From Spinacia oleracea (taxonomy: Eukaryota; Streptophyta; Magnoliopsida; Caryophyllales; Amaranthaceae), in assembly GCF_020520425.1 (NCBI RefSeq), contig NC_079492.1:103141157-103205156 (forward strand): a stretch of 64,000 nt of DNA, written 5' to 3'. The notes under the pieces are model-generated. The model searched no databases. It had not been told where the DNA came from and saw only the letters and a list, made by a program, of their open reading frames with translations. This document shows, one piece after another, positions 31,790 to 41,938 of the stretch (position 1 is the stretch's first letter; each line of letters opens with the position of its first letter). A program made the translations under genes and the position numbers.

Positions 31790-34418
31790 GTTCCTGATTA
31801 TGGTGGTGACGGTGTCAATTATAGCGATCGATTCGTGACAAATGAAATATTTGATGGTTTTGAGAACGCAGCGAAATGGGCAAGGGAAGTGGCTATCGGT
31901 TTAGGATTCATCTTGGTAGGTAGCTCGTACAAAAAGACGTGAAAAGATGGTCGAATGTACCGGTACTTGAAATGCGACCGTGGAAGGAGAGAAAACAATT
32001 CAAGGGATCCAGAGACCGTAAAACGGCCAAACACCAAGAGTAAGGCATGTGGTTGTCGGTTTGTGATTAAGTGTGAACAACAACGAGTAGAAGAAGATAA
32101 TTGGGTAATTGAGTTGCTTAATGACCGCGGCACACATAACCACGCATTAATTGTGTACCCGGAGGGTCACCGCGGTGTTAGTGGTCTTAGTCAAGGTGCT
32201 AAGGAAGTTATTCGTGAGATGAACGATGCACAAGCTAAGCCAAAACACATTATGGTGGCCATTAAGAACAAGTATCCAGAAGAACATCCCAACATGAGGC
32301 ACATTTACAACTTCAAAGATAAGATTCGACGAGAAGGTTCTGAAGGAAGAAATGTGGCTGAACAGATGTTGCACCTAGCGAGAGAGCACGGCTACATAAA
32401 TTGGGTCTCATGTAATGACCGTTCGAATAAAGTCATTACTCGTCTCTTCTTAGCTCACCCTGCCATGGTGGAGATGTTACGCACATATCCACTTGTTATT
32501 GGTTTGGATTCGACGTACAGGACAAACAGATATGGGTTTCCTTTTTTGGAGATTGTTGGTGTGACACCGACAAATCAGAATTTCTTGATTGCCTACGCAT
32601 TTATGAAAGATGAGACTTCAACCAGCTACCGTTGGGTGTTAGAGAAGTTGAAGCTGCTCCTCGGGGAGGGTGTCACTCCCACGGCTATTCTAACGGATAA
32701 AGAGGGTGGTCTAATGAGACCGGTCGCCGAGGTTTTCCCACGTTCGAGACATTTGCTTTGTACTTGGCATATCAACAACGACGTGGAGGCCCATGTTGCA
32801 CTGTTGTGCAACAAGAACAAGGATGTTGGTGTTGCGTTCAAGAACAGAGTTTGGAAAAGAATCATGGAGGCAGCGACTGAAGCAGAATACGAAAGTGCAG
32901 TTGTGGTGATGGAAGATCGTTACGGGAGATGGCCGGCCGTTATCGATTATGTGCATAAAACATGGCTTACTCATCATAGAAAGAAATTTGTCCTAGCTTG
33001 GACAAATGAGGTCCTTCACTTCGGCAACATCATGACTTGTCGTGTGGAGAGTCAACACTCCGTCGTTAAGAGCTGGCTTGGGAGTTCGCAAGGGTCTTTG
33101 GATACTGTTTTTAGAAAAGTGCATGCGTCAATCAACAATCAAGTTACAGAGATTAAAAATGGTTTAGAGAGCTCAAGACGACGACATGGTGTTCTGTTTA
33201 AGCATTATCTATACCAACACCTTATTGGTCGTGTGTCTCATCATGCTTTAGAGCTTATTTTGGATGAACGTATGAGAATGCTAAATTTAAGTACATAGGT
33301 CTTTGAGAGGTGCGGTTCTGCTATGTTGACGACCCATGGACTCCCTTGTGCTTGCCGCATATTTACGGCGCTCCAAGGCGGAGTTGGGATATACATTGAT
33401 CTTGTACATCGATTTTGGAGGACCTTGGAGATTGGAGAAGGGGCTAACATTCCAGAAATCGTGGCGGACTCCGCCCAAGTTACTGAGCAGTTCCGATCAC
33501 TTGTCGATGATGTATTGGCTCGAGATATTTCCGTTATTCGAGACATATCAAGGATCGTTCACGATGAGTTACATCCAGAGCATGCGGGTTATGAGGAACC
33601 AATACCCAACTTAGTACGGAGAGGGAGACCACAAAGACAAAGAAACTCAACAATAAGGAACTTGAGTTTCGTCGAACATGTGCGTAACACGGGCCCTCGC
33701 ACGAATTGTGATCAAGGTGCTACGTCTTCGGGAAACACACAATCCAGAACTTCATTAGGTACAAGTAATTGCATATGTTTTCGATATTTTATTATTGTTT
33801 CTATATTTTGCATACATTGAAAATAATTGCATATGTTTTCGATATGTTACAGGAAGATTCATGAGCATTGATCTAATTCCCCCTCGTTGGAAGGAATCGA
33901 TACCTGACTTCATGTTCCAGTATATTAGAGGATACACTGATGCTATACCTGATGGTAACTGCGGATTCAGATGTGCGGCAGAGTTCTTTTTGGGTGATCA
34001 GGAACGCTATGGCGAGATTCGATCAACGGTTGTAGGAGAGATTAAAAAACTTCCACAACAATACACCAGAGTCTATCTTCCAGAAACTATATCTAACGCA
34101 TTGTATCGAATAGATTGGAGAGGTGGACGTTGTGGAGAGGAACATTGGATGGTTAGTGATCCAGACTTATGGCCGATTGCTACACACTTCAATGCAGTTG
34201 TTGTCATCTTCAGTATCGGCGGTGAATCCAGTTTAATCCCTAACATGACTATTCTTCCGTTGGAAAACAGATATGCAGCAACTAGGCCATCAAAGGAAAT
34301 TGTGATGGCATTTGTGAATGGGAATCACTACATTATTTTGGATATGACTCCGGATTTTCCATTACCATCAATACCACATTACTGGAGAGGATTGGCAGAT
34401 TATGACGTTCGTGATTGA
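31790..34418 (+). pseudogene. FAR1/MULE transposase fused to OTU cysteine protease (two nonsense codons)
   Basis: One frame runs from an acceptor at 31789/31790 to 33758, then a 94-bp GT-AG intron (33759-33852, phase 1), then 33853-34418, about 840 codons. Order: a FAR1-type DNA-binding start (WAREVAIGLGFILV, YLKCDRG, CGCRFVIKC); the MULE DDE core with LDSTYRTN (D 185 counted from the Met at 31955), AILTDKEGG (D248), LLCTWHI, and CRVESQHS (E365); a degenerate SWIM finger (HGLPCACR, His changed to Cys); a basic linker; and an OTU domain with IPDGNCGFR and NGNHYIIL, giving the Asp-Cys-His triad. Breaks: TGA 31940-31942 and TAG 33296-33298; otherwise the frame is clean. The transposase would cut at the TIRs; OTU domains remove ubiquitin or SUMO-like tags. 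A first exon may be missing. It could also be two proteins, but the intron joins them in phase. Confidence 0.8.
33759..33852 (+). other. Intron joining transposase and OTU exons
   Basis: GTACAAG...TTACAG, 94 bp, phase 1 on both sides, restoring Gly-Arg-Phe-Met. It contains a direct repeat of about 24 bp (aattgcatatgttttcgata) at its start and end, so it may have grown by a short tandem duplication. Confidence 0.7.
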
Positions 34419-34816
34419 GAATCCAGATATCATACAAGGATTGAAGCTTGGACTCGATATACCAATGAGTTTAATTTCAGGATGGGCAGATCATAGTGTA
34501 ACGAATGTTAAAGTTTAAAGTATTTTGATGTAATAGAATTTTGATGTAAGAGTTTAAAGCATTTTGATGTAAATGTTTAAAGCATTTTGATGTAAAAGTT
34601 TAAAGCATTCGAAATTAAATTAACTATTACATAAAAATTAAATTAAATTAACTATTACATAGTTAAACTAAATCAACTATTACATAAAACATAAATAGGA
34701 AAAAGTTCACACAAAGTACATAAAAAGTCCATAAAACATAAAAAGTTCATTCAAAGTACATAAAAAGTCACCAAACATTACATAACAATCTCCATAAAAC
34801 ATTCCGAGTACAATCA
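34419..34816. repeat. AT-rich convergence zone with short tandem repeats
   Basis: Holds both genes' 3' ends. Four copies of gtttaaagcattttgatgta (34510-34600) and then aattaaattaactattacat and acataaaaagtcc words repeated three or more times. No ORF. Confidence 0.6.
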
Positions 34817-37196
34817 CTAGGTATCACAAACAACCTTCCACTCTTGCATTAACTGTCTAGCGGCAACTGTAGTCGGGTGATCCGGATCATTCTTCTCTTG
34901 CATGTATGCATGAACCACTTGTTCATAACGGCCAACCCACTGCAATAGAATATGAATCAAAATAACACATTAATGATATTATATTTATTATAAATAGAAA
35001 ACCAAAAAAATTTATTCTAAACTTACATATTCGACATGAGTCTTATCATGTATAGGCGCGATCACTGGAACATCACCAAAACCAGGATAAATGTGTGGAT
35101 GCGTTCGTTCGAGGAACCATGCCAAGTATTTCTCCACAGCAGCGAATGGCACACCATCCGGAACATGCGTCATAGACGTGAGAATCATACTAGAAGAATA
35201 AACATCTGATGAAAAAAGGTTCCACCAATCCTCTAAATATGACAAGTCATGGAAATCAATCTCATACTGCCTCCAATTAGGTGGCCTGCGTGCTTTGCCG
35301 TGGAACATAACAGCCTGCGGAATACGCTGCACATACCCCAACTGCCGAGTAACTCGATCAGGGCTATACATCTCACCGATATGACGGTAACATATCGGAC
35401 CCATATAAGCAGTCCTCGGACACTGAGCGGTCGGGTTGTCGTAATATGGTGTCCACGCAATCTACAAACAACATCAAATGTTACTACAACAATGTTAAAA
35501 TACAAGAACACTAACAATGTTAAATATATGACTTTTACATTACCTCCTCTGGTGTCATCCTATCTAGCCGAGCACGGAACGAAGCCAATCTACTCTTGTC
35601 CTTACTCTCAGCAGCATAAATCCATCTCGATGCTCGAGGTTCACCAAGACCTACATCCTTTTGGATTGAGCGAGGTCGGAAACAAGGAAAACGGTCATAT
35701 ATCCAAGCCTCTAGAAGTGTCAGACATCCTCCGATACCTCGTGACTCTGACCGTGAAGCAACACCCAGCTGGCAATAAAGATAAGCTAAGAAAGCATATC
35801 CCCAAGAGTATTCACCCACATCGTCCAGTGTATCGAGATCAAGCAAGACCTTTGCAGATAGCCGACTCTTACTCTTATCAGTAAACAAACAACACCTTAT
35901 AGTAGACATCAACCACCCAGTCACTTGGCACGTTGAATCCCTATTCGGTGCTGAACACAAGTCAATGATAGACGTAGTCTTCACACCACCTTTATTCCAA
36001 TGGACCGGTTTCAGCATATCCTCTCTCACCGAAAGCAACTCACAAACCCGAGTAATCAAGGACCTACCCTGGTCAGTAGGGCGGGTACTCAACGCACGCC
36101 CCTCAATAGGGATCCCCATTATCGCCACGACGTCGTACAACATGATCGTCATCTCTCCAAATGGAAGGTGAAAAGTGTTTGTATCTGGTTGCCACCTCTC
36201 CACGAAAGCAGATATCAAAGGAGCATCGATGTGGGGAGCCATGATCATAGGCAAATGATTTAATGGAGTATCCAGAACTTTCTCTTTGGCTTCGTGGTTC
36301 ATGCGACGAAACCAACTCGTAATCTTCTTACTAACAACAAATATGCACTGGCAATGTAGCTTACCTCTATCTAGAGTGCCATCCCATAGGCACGCAGCAA
36401 CGTGAGCCGGGTAGCTAGGAATAAGGCTAACAACTCTAGGACCTCCCCCCATCGGGCCCGTACATATCCAATCGTCTCTAGCCCTGGACGTGCGCTCTCT
36501 ACCGCTACGCCCGGTGGTCGCCGTACTGCCCTCAGAGCTACGAATAAATAGACCATCACGTCTCTGAATGGTAACTGGAGCGTGGCGGGGGGGAACTATA
36601 GAAGTGTCCCTCTCCTCGACGCGTATATGCCTCTCCTCGACGCCGGTTCTCCCCTGGACGTGCATATCCCTCTCCTCGCGCACATCATCCAGATCATGCT
36701 CCTCAAAACCCTCATCCTCATCCACATACTCATCCTCCTCATCCTCCTCCTCCTCCTCGTACCCACCCTCATCCTCGTACTGGGTCGTGTGGTCAGCCAT
36801 CGACTGACGTGACGAACAACCCATCGGACGAGGTGGCGAATAACCCAACGAACGATGTGGAGAGTAAAGCATCTGCGTTGGTGGTGAAGTGCCTCCTAAA
36901 GCCGTATCCACACCTGTAGTCATGTTCTCCTCCACATCATCCAATCCTAAGCCATCTCTCTCCCTTCTAATTGAAGCATTTATACAACGACTTCGGGTAT
37001 GCCTAGCTCCAGAACCGTCAACGACATTATCAACATCATAGCTAAGTGAACTCTGAACAATTTTCTATTATTATCAAATGTGAAACGTATTAGCTAGTTT
37101 CTCAATTCTGGGATGCACAAGGGATAAATTAAAAAAAAATCTTAAACTAACCTCTTGCATTAGCGAATCAGGCGGAAGCTGGGACGGCGGGCCCAT
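34817..37196 (-). CDS. Plant mobile domain (PMD) protein carried by the MULE
   Basis: Four exons on the minus strand: 37196-37152, 37064-35544, 35461-35027 and 34939-34817, all phase 0, giving 707 residues with no stop. Start MGPPSQLPPDSLMQE; an internal ATG at 36923 is an alternative. An acidic low-complexity tract (about residues 112-150, rich in Glu/Asp) precedes the PMD, about residues 225-570: PLNHLPMIMAPHIDAPLISA, VERWQPDTNTFHLPFGEMTI, YDVVAIMGIPIEG, GYAFLAYLYCQLG. The last exon ends MQEWKVVCDT. PMD proteins such as MAIN and MAIL1 act in the nucleus in transposon silencing and genome stability; copies inside transposons are known in plants but their role is not. It converges on the transposase-OTU gene. 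Unlike that gene it shows no visible break. Exon 1 is short and less certain. Confidence 0.8.
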
Positions 37197-38216
37197 TGGA
37201 GCTCCCTTGCCAATTCTCTATTATTTACCATGCGTGAAATTTGTTAGCTAGTTTCGCATTTAAATTTTAATCTCATTTCAATAACATAATTGATTTACAT
37301 TTTTATAAAAATTTTGGTGACCTAATTGTTTTACATTTAAATTTTAATCTCATTTCAATACGTCCTTAATTAAATCATGTCGTTAATTATATCTATAAAT
37401 ATGTCGTTACATAAGTCGTTAAATATGGCATTAAATATGTCGTTAATTACATTAAATCATTAATTATATTATAACGTTACCTATATTATGCCACAAATCT
37501 TGTTAGTTAAGTCCTTCAATAAATTATTTCGTTAGTACACAATAACAAAATACAACTCCATAGTTATAATAATATTAAACTAACGTCAATAATAACAATA
37601 ATAATAATTAAAAATATTTGTAAGTTTACTATTTTTTTAGCCTAATTTTTAATAACAATAGTAATAATATATTTAAGAATACAACTATAAACCTATTTAT
37701 AATATATATAAATATATTCATAATCAGTTAATTAAATTATGACGTTGATTAAAGCGTTAGATATGTCGTTAATTATATTATGTCGTGAATTAAAATATGC
37801 CGTTAATTAGGCCACATATTTTGTTAAATACGTTGTTCAATAAATTATGTCGTTCATTATCTCGCTCATTCCAATTAAAATTCATAGTTGTAATGTTATT
37901 AATTTAATATTATTAATTTAACGTAAATACCATCAATAATAATAATTGTTCTTATAATAACAATAAGAACAAATTAAATAATAATAATAACAAATTCTAT
38001 TAACAATAACAAATTAAATAACAAATTAAATTTGTAATAACAAATTAAATAATAATAATAATTTGTACTCACAATAACAAGTCCAACAAAATAATTTGTA
38101 AACTCATTCTAACATGTTCTAATAGTAAACTATTTCTAATTTGTAAACTAATTCTAATTCTAACATTTTAATTACAAAAAATTTTAAAAAAATAAATAAA
38201 TTCAAAAACCATAACT
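37197..38216. other. AT-rich region upstream of MULE PMD gene
   Basis: Dominated by aattaaatt/aataataataa runs and repeated gtcgttaattat words (37370-37860, at least eight scattered copies of tgtcgttaa). No ORF. Presumably promoter and leader of the PMD gene, but I see no clear TATA box in so AT-rich a setting. Confidence 0.45.
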
Positions 38217-38352
38217 GCCGCCTAGAAATGGCGAGAGAAACCAGGGTGTTGCCGCCCAAGAAAAGTGGTGGCTTCCATGGTTCTTCCGCCTTAGATCTAC
38301 GGCAGAACCATGGCGCCTGTACTAAGGTTTCAATCGCCATTCCTGGGCGACA
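38217..38352. repeat. Imperfect hairpin near the MULE right end
   Basis: gccgcctagaaatggcgaga...aaacc is answered by ggtttcaatcgccattcctgggcgac. The centre (ccatggttct...agaaccatgg around agatct) is a second palindrome. Shares the CGCCNAGRAATGGCG word and a central agatct with the left hairpin at 30914-31066. Confidence 0.65.
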
Positions 38353-38858
38353 CATCTCAAAAATTAAAAAAAAAAAATCGAAACTTACCAAACGCAACCG
38401 TGTAGGAGGCGGAGCTTTGGCCGGCGACCCCCTTTCCGAACTCTTCGGTGGCATCCTACAACCAATTCGTGCCCAAGCAAGTCAACGAACCATCGGAGCA
38501 GGGTCGTGTCTCAAATCAATTGGCGTCGACTTTGGTGGTTGTGCAGGGTCGTCGCAGGGGATGCGCTAGGAGTTTGGTGGTGGGAGCACTATCCGACCGT
38601 GGTTGGGTCGAGCTGGAGCAGGGTCGGCGGCTCTTGGTGGTGGAGTAGGGTCGTCGGATCAGGGGCCTTGGTTTTTTGGAGCAGGGGTCGTGCGCGAGGG
38701 GCTAGGGCTGGGCGGCGGTTGGGCGGCGAGCAGTGAGGTGTGAGGTGTGTGCGGTGGAAGGAGTAGGGGTGGGGCGGTGGTGGAGCAGGGGTGGGGCGGT
38801 GAAAACAGGGGAAAGGTTGAGGTGAGAGCAGGGGAAGGTGAGAGGGAAGGTCTCCCAA
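38353..38858. other. MULE right subterminal GC-rich tract
   Basis: G-rich on the plus strand (ggtggtg, ggagcaggggt repeats). Mirror of the left subterminal tract in composition. Open frames on both strands are low complexity. No domain. Confidence 0.5.
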
Positions 38859-38938
38859 TTTTTATAAGGGTAGTTTAGTACTTTTAACAATAAAATGAGG
38901 GCGTTTTTAGCGGATTAGGACGTCGTTTAAAAACCCCC
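38859..38938 (-). repeat. Right terminal inverted repeat of MULE
   Basis: Reverse complement begins GGGGGTTTTTAAACGACGTC and carries CCTAATCCGCTAAAAACGCC and later CCCTTATAAAAAT, matching the left TIR in order and spacing. Confidence 0.75.
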
Positions 38939-38947
38939 TAATACAAT
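38939..38947. repeat. MULE target-site duplication, right copy
   Basis: TAATACAAT, against TAATACAAG at 30322-30330. Confidence 0.6.
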
Positions 38948-38979
38948 CCTATATCAAAGAATCAAACGGTCCACAAGTA

Positions 38980-39152
38980 TCTATACTAATATATTAAAAG
39001 GAGTTTTGACAAACGTCTATGTGCCACGTATTCCCCTCTTTCCTTGCACTAGCATTACGCCACGTCATCATCTACCTTCATCGTCGCGACAACTCAGCAT
39101 CTAACAACATTGTGCCCTGCCAATTTTTACAACCAAAAAAGTTATGTTTTGA
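38980..39152 (+). mobile_element. Helitron-like 5' end (candidate)
   Basis: TCTATACTAATATATTAAAA directly after an A fits the A^TC start and TATATTAAAAG word of plant Helitron 5' ends. If real, the following 4.5 kb of gene fragments (outside E1 and E2) would be its cargo. No 3' hairpin-CTRR end was found in the window. Confidence 0.35.
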
Positions 39153-39210
39153 GGGTTCGAACACCAACTCTCTGTCGTATAGATGTATACCTTTTACCAA
39201 CTCAGCCAGC
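39153..39210 (-). repeat. tRNA-like A and B box pair (SINE head or tRNA relic)
   Basis: The minus strand has TGGCTGAGTTGGTAAAAGG (A-box-like), 25 bases, then GGTGTTCGAACCC (B-box-like). Spacing fits an internal Pol III promoter. No full cloverleaf and no A-rich SINE tail are evident, so an intact tRNA gene is excluded. Confidence 0.4.
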
Positions 39211-39230
39211 TTGAAATTTTGGTTTATTCT

Positions 39231-40531
39231 CTTTTTTTAATATCTATGACTGTTAGGTGGAATTATAATAAATAAAAGCAAATGGGAGTCGATTAACTCC
39301 ACTGCTCACCCACCCGTCTTCTTCCTTCAATGCTTCTCCAGGATTTTTTTTGCTTAGATTTCTCAATCCTCATCTTCATGATAATTGATTACCCTTAATT
39401 AAGGGCAACATTAATTATGAGTAATCAATACATCAGGAAGATGAAGATTCATCTTTGTGGTTTGATTTTCGGCTTTGGAGCGCCGAATTTGGGTAGTTTT
39501 GAATTCATCTTCTTGATTAATTGATGATCTTTAATTGAGGGAAACATTAATTAAGAGTACTCAATTAATCAGGATGAAGAAAATACGTTTTTTTGGGTTG
39601 CTTTCAGGCTATGTTGTTTCGAATTGGGCTAGGTAATTGAGCAGACGCTGATCTTGCCTCACCCACACAATTCTGTGATTCCAGTTATGGTATGTATCTT
39701 AACTCTTTCACAATCAATTGTAATCAAGTCATGAATTCAATTCTATCATTTGAACCAAATCAATTTCTCAATTGATTGCCTAAATCTGTAACTGAAATTG
39801 TGTAATTGAGCTCCCCTCAGAGGTTTCCAATATATATATTCCTATATTTTTTATGAATTCATCAGCCCCAAATTTGCTACCCCTTTGAGAAAGGTCTATG
39901 AGAAATAATTAGGTAAACTGAAGAATCTAAACTATTTCAATGATTTAATCCCTCTGTTTGTATATCTATTCATGGCATTAGGCTCTTCAGTTACAAAGTA
40001 TCATTTGTTTTGTTTTGGGTATTGCTTGATGCAGGCTTGAGTAAGACAGGGGCAGCAGTCAACTGGTGAGTATCATATTGTCCTGCAACAAAAACTCCGG
40101 TTAGTTGTTCAGTTTAGAGTGTTTTCTTAAGGCCTCCATATATTGTATAGATTATTCAGAAATCCTTAAAGTTATTGAATATGCCTGCCCATTTGATTAT
40201 GTTGCTTGATTATATTCTGCTACACTATACTTATCCTGCAAAATGAAGTTAGTACGAACCTGGGGAGGGGATAACAATATATAGATTTGGTACATGTGAT
40301 CTACACGAAATCGTGCATTCATGCATCCGCATTGAACGTATACTAGAGTAACATTGCTGAACTTGAATATTAACATAAAGAAGAGACCTGGTGTCTGCAA
40401 GCATGTTTGGTATATAGTACCAGGAACAAGGCAAGTATAGAGTAGAACGATATAGTGTCAGATATGTTCTGTCTTGAGTACCAGGATTCTGCTGGCATGT
40501 TCCAAAATTTAGTCTCTGTCGAGGATGCGGT
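39231..40531. other. Intron/UTR-like DNA left of E1
   Basis: Two related hairpin-bearing blocks (39345-39470 and 39498-39595), each with cttcatgataattgattacc and the reverse word ggtaatcaat-like partner. A possible small exon ends aactg/gtgagt at 40060. No long ORF. It ends in the E1 target GCGGT (40527-40531). Confidence 0.35.
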
Positions 40532-41938
40532 TGTTAGGTTATGATACATATGATATTACATAAATCATGCGGAAACAACCATTAACCCAGGATTACATAT
40601 TATTTACACATAATCCTATAGCATAATTTAGATGCATACTCTTTGTTGCGTGCCCTCCCTAGCTGCGCCCGAACCGAACAAGAACAAGTCTTTAGGACTC
40701 CAAGTGTCGTCCCTCCGTAGATAGTCCATAGTACGTCCGGATCCGCCTTAAGATTGACCAACTAGGATCGCCCTCAAGGTACTAGAATTTTCGGCACTTT
40801 TGAGCAAGATGTGTGGCTGAATTTTTCTCTCAAAAACTCACTTTGAATACTTTGAAACTCGTTATAATTTGTGAACCCAGGCCACATATTTATAGGGGTA
40901 TGGAAAGGGAATTGGAATCCTATTCAGATACAAATTAATTAAACCTAGAATCCTACAAGAACTCTAATTAATTAATTTATCAAATAGAATTAGGAATTTA
41001 ATCATTAACCGAACTCTGCATGATTTAGGAATCGTGCATGGACACAAACACTTACGCACACACACACGGCAGCCACGATGGGCCGCCCATGCGCGTGCGT
41101 GCGAGCAGCAGCCCACGCAGCGAGGCCTACGCGAGCTACAAGCCCACGTAGCTCCTGCGCGCGCTGTGCGCGCTGCCACGGCCTGCTGGGCCTGGCGTGG
41201 CCTTGGCTGTTCGTGTGGCGCGCTTGGCTTGCTGGGCGATGGCCTGGCTTCGTGCTGGGCCCTCGTCCGACAGGCCTCGTCCGATGCTTATTCGTACGAT
41301 ACGCTTCCGATTAAATTTCCGATTCCGGAATTCATTTCCGATACGAACAATATTTAATATTTCCGATTCCGGAATTAATTTCCGTTTCGAACAAATATTT
41401 AATATTCCCGTTTCCGGAATTATTTTCCGATTCCGATAATATTTCCGATTCTGACAATATTTCCGTTTCCGGCAATATTTCCGATTCTGGCAATATTTCC
41501 ATTTCCGATAATATTTTCCGATACGTACCATGTTTCCGTTTCCGGCAACATCTACGACTTGGATAATATTTATATTTCCGATACGATCCATATTTCCGTT
41601 TCCGGTAATATCATCGTTTCCGGAGTATTCATTTCTTGCCTGTGACGATCTCAGCTCCCACTGAAACCAAGATCCGTCGATTCCGAATATTCATAGATGG
41701 AGTATTTAATGCCATTAAATACTTGATCCGTTTACGTACTATTTGTGTGACCCTACGGGTTCAGTCAAGAGTAAGCTGTGGATTAATATCATTAATTCCA
41801 CTTGAACTGAAGCGGCCTCTAGCTAGGCATTCAGCTCACTTGATCTCACTGAATTATTAACTTGTTAATTAATACTGAACCGCATTTATTAGACTTAACA
41901 TAGAATGCATACTTGGACCAAGGGCATTATTTCCTTCA
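40532..41938 (-). mobile_element. E1 3' LTR (element sense)
   Basis: 1407 bp. In element sense: a CpG-rich repeat zone (41630-41300), a GC-rich variable block (41290-41040), a TATA box CCTATAAATATG at about 40900-40889, then R/U5. The polypurine tract GGACAAGTGGGAGAC abuts it at 41939-41953. Confidence 0.85.
41305..41630. repeat. TTTCCG-type tandem motif array in E1 U3
   Basis: Fifteen or more loose copies of aatatttccgattccgg-type units of about 19-20 bp, many containing the palindrome TTCCGGAA. The same array is at 50413-50738 (other E1 LTR) and 54785-55110 (E2), and starts again at 63835 before the window ends. It is upstream of the LTR TATA box on the minus strand. Confidence 0.75.

Larger units (their letters stand above)
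30331..38938 (+). mobile_element. MULE carrying transposase-OTU and PMD genes
   Basis: 8.6 kb between imperfect terminal inverted repeats (30331-30410 and 38859-38938), sharing CGACGTCCTAATCCG, then TAAAAACGCCC, then CCCTTATAAAAA. The flanks carry an 8-of-9 target duplication. Inside, from left to right: a GC/CCACC-rich subterminal tract, a large hairpin, a plus-strand FAR1/MULE transposase joined to an OTU protease, a short AT-rich convergence zone, a minus-strand PMD gene, an AT-rich stretch, a second hairpin sharing words with the first, and a GC-rich right subterminal tract. Two genes converging between long TIRs is typical of large plant MULEs; the OTU and PMD cargo together is notable. 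Confidence 0.8.

Noticed and set aside
36568..36812. Ser/Tyr/Ile-rich plus-strand ORFs
   Set aside because: Shadows of the acidic Glu/Asp tract of the PMD protein on the minus strand.
38228..38890. Overlapping 60-113 codon ORFs at the MULE right end
   Set aside because: GC-rich subterminal sequence, open on both strands, no domain, no splice context.
39153..39210. Functional tRNA gene
   Set aside because: A and B boxes are present but I could not draw acceptor, D and anticodon stems.
41078..41591. ORFs of 78-151 codons in the E LTRs
   Set aside because: The Asn/Tyr/Arg-Lys-repetitive frames come from the TTTCCG array and the Ala/Arg ones from the GC block; all recur in each LTR copy.
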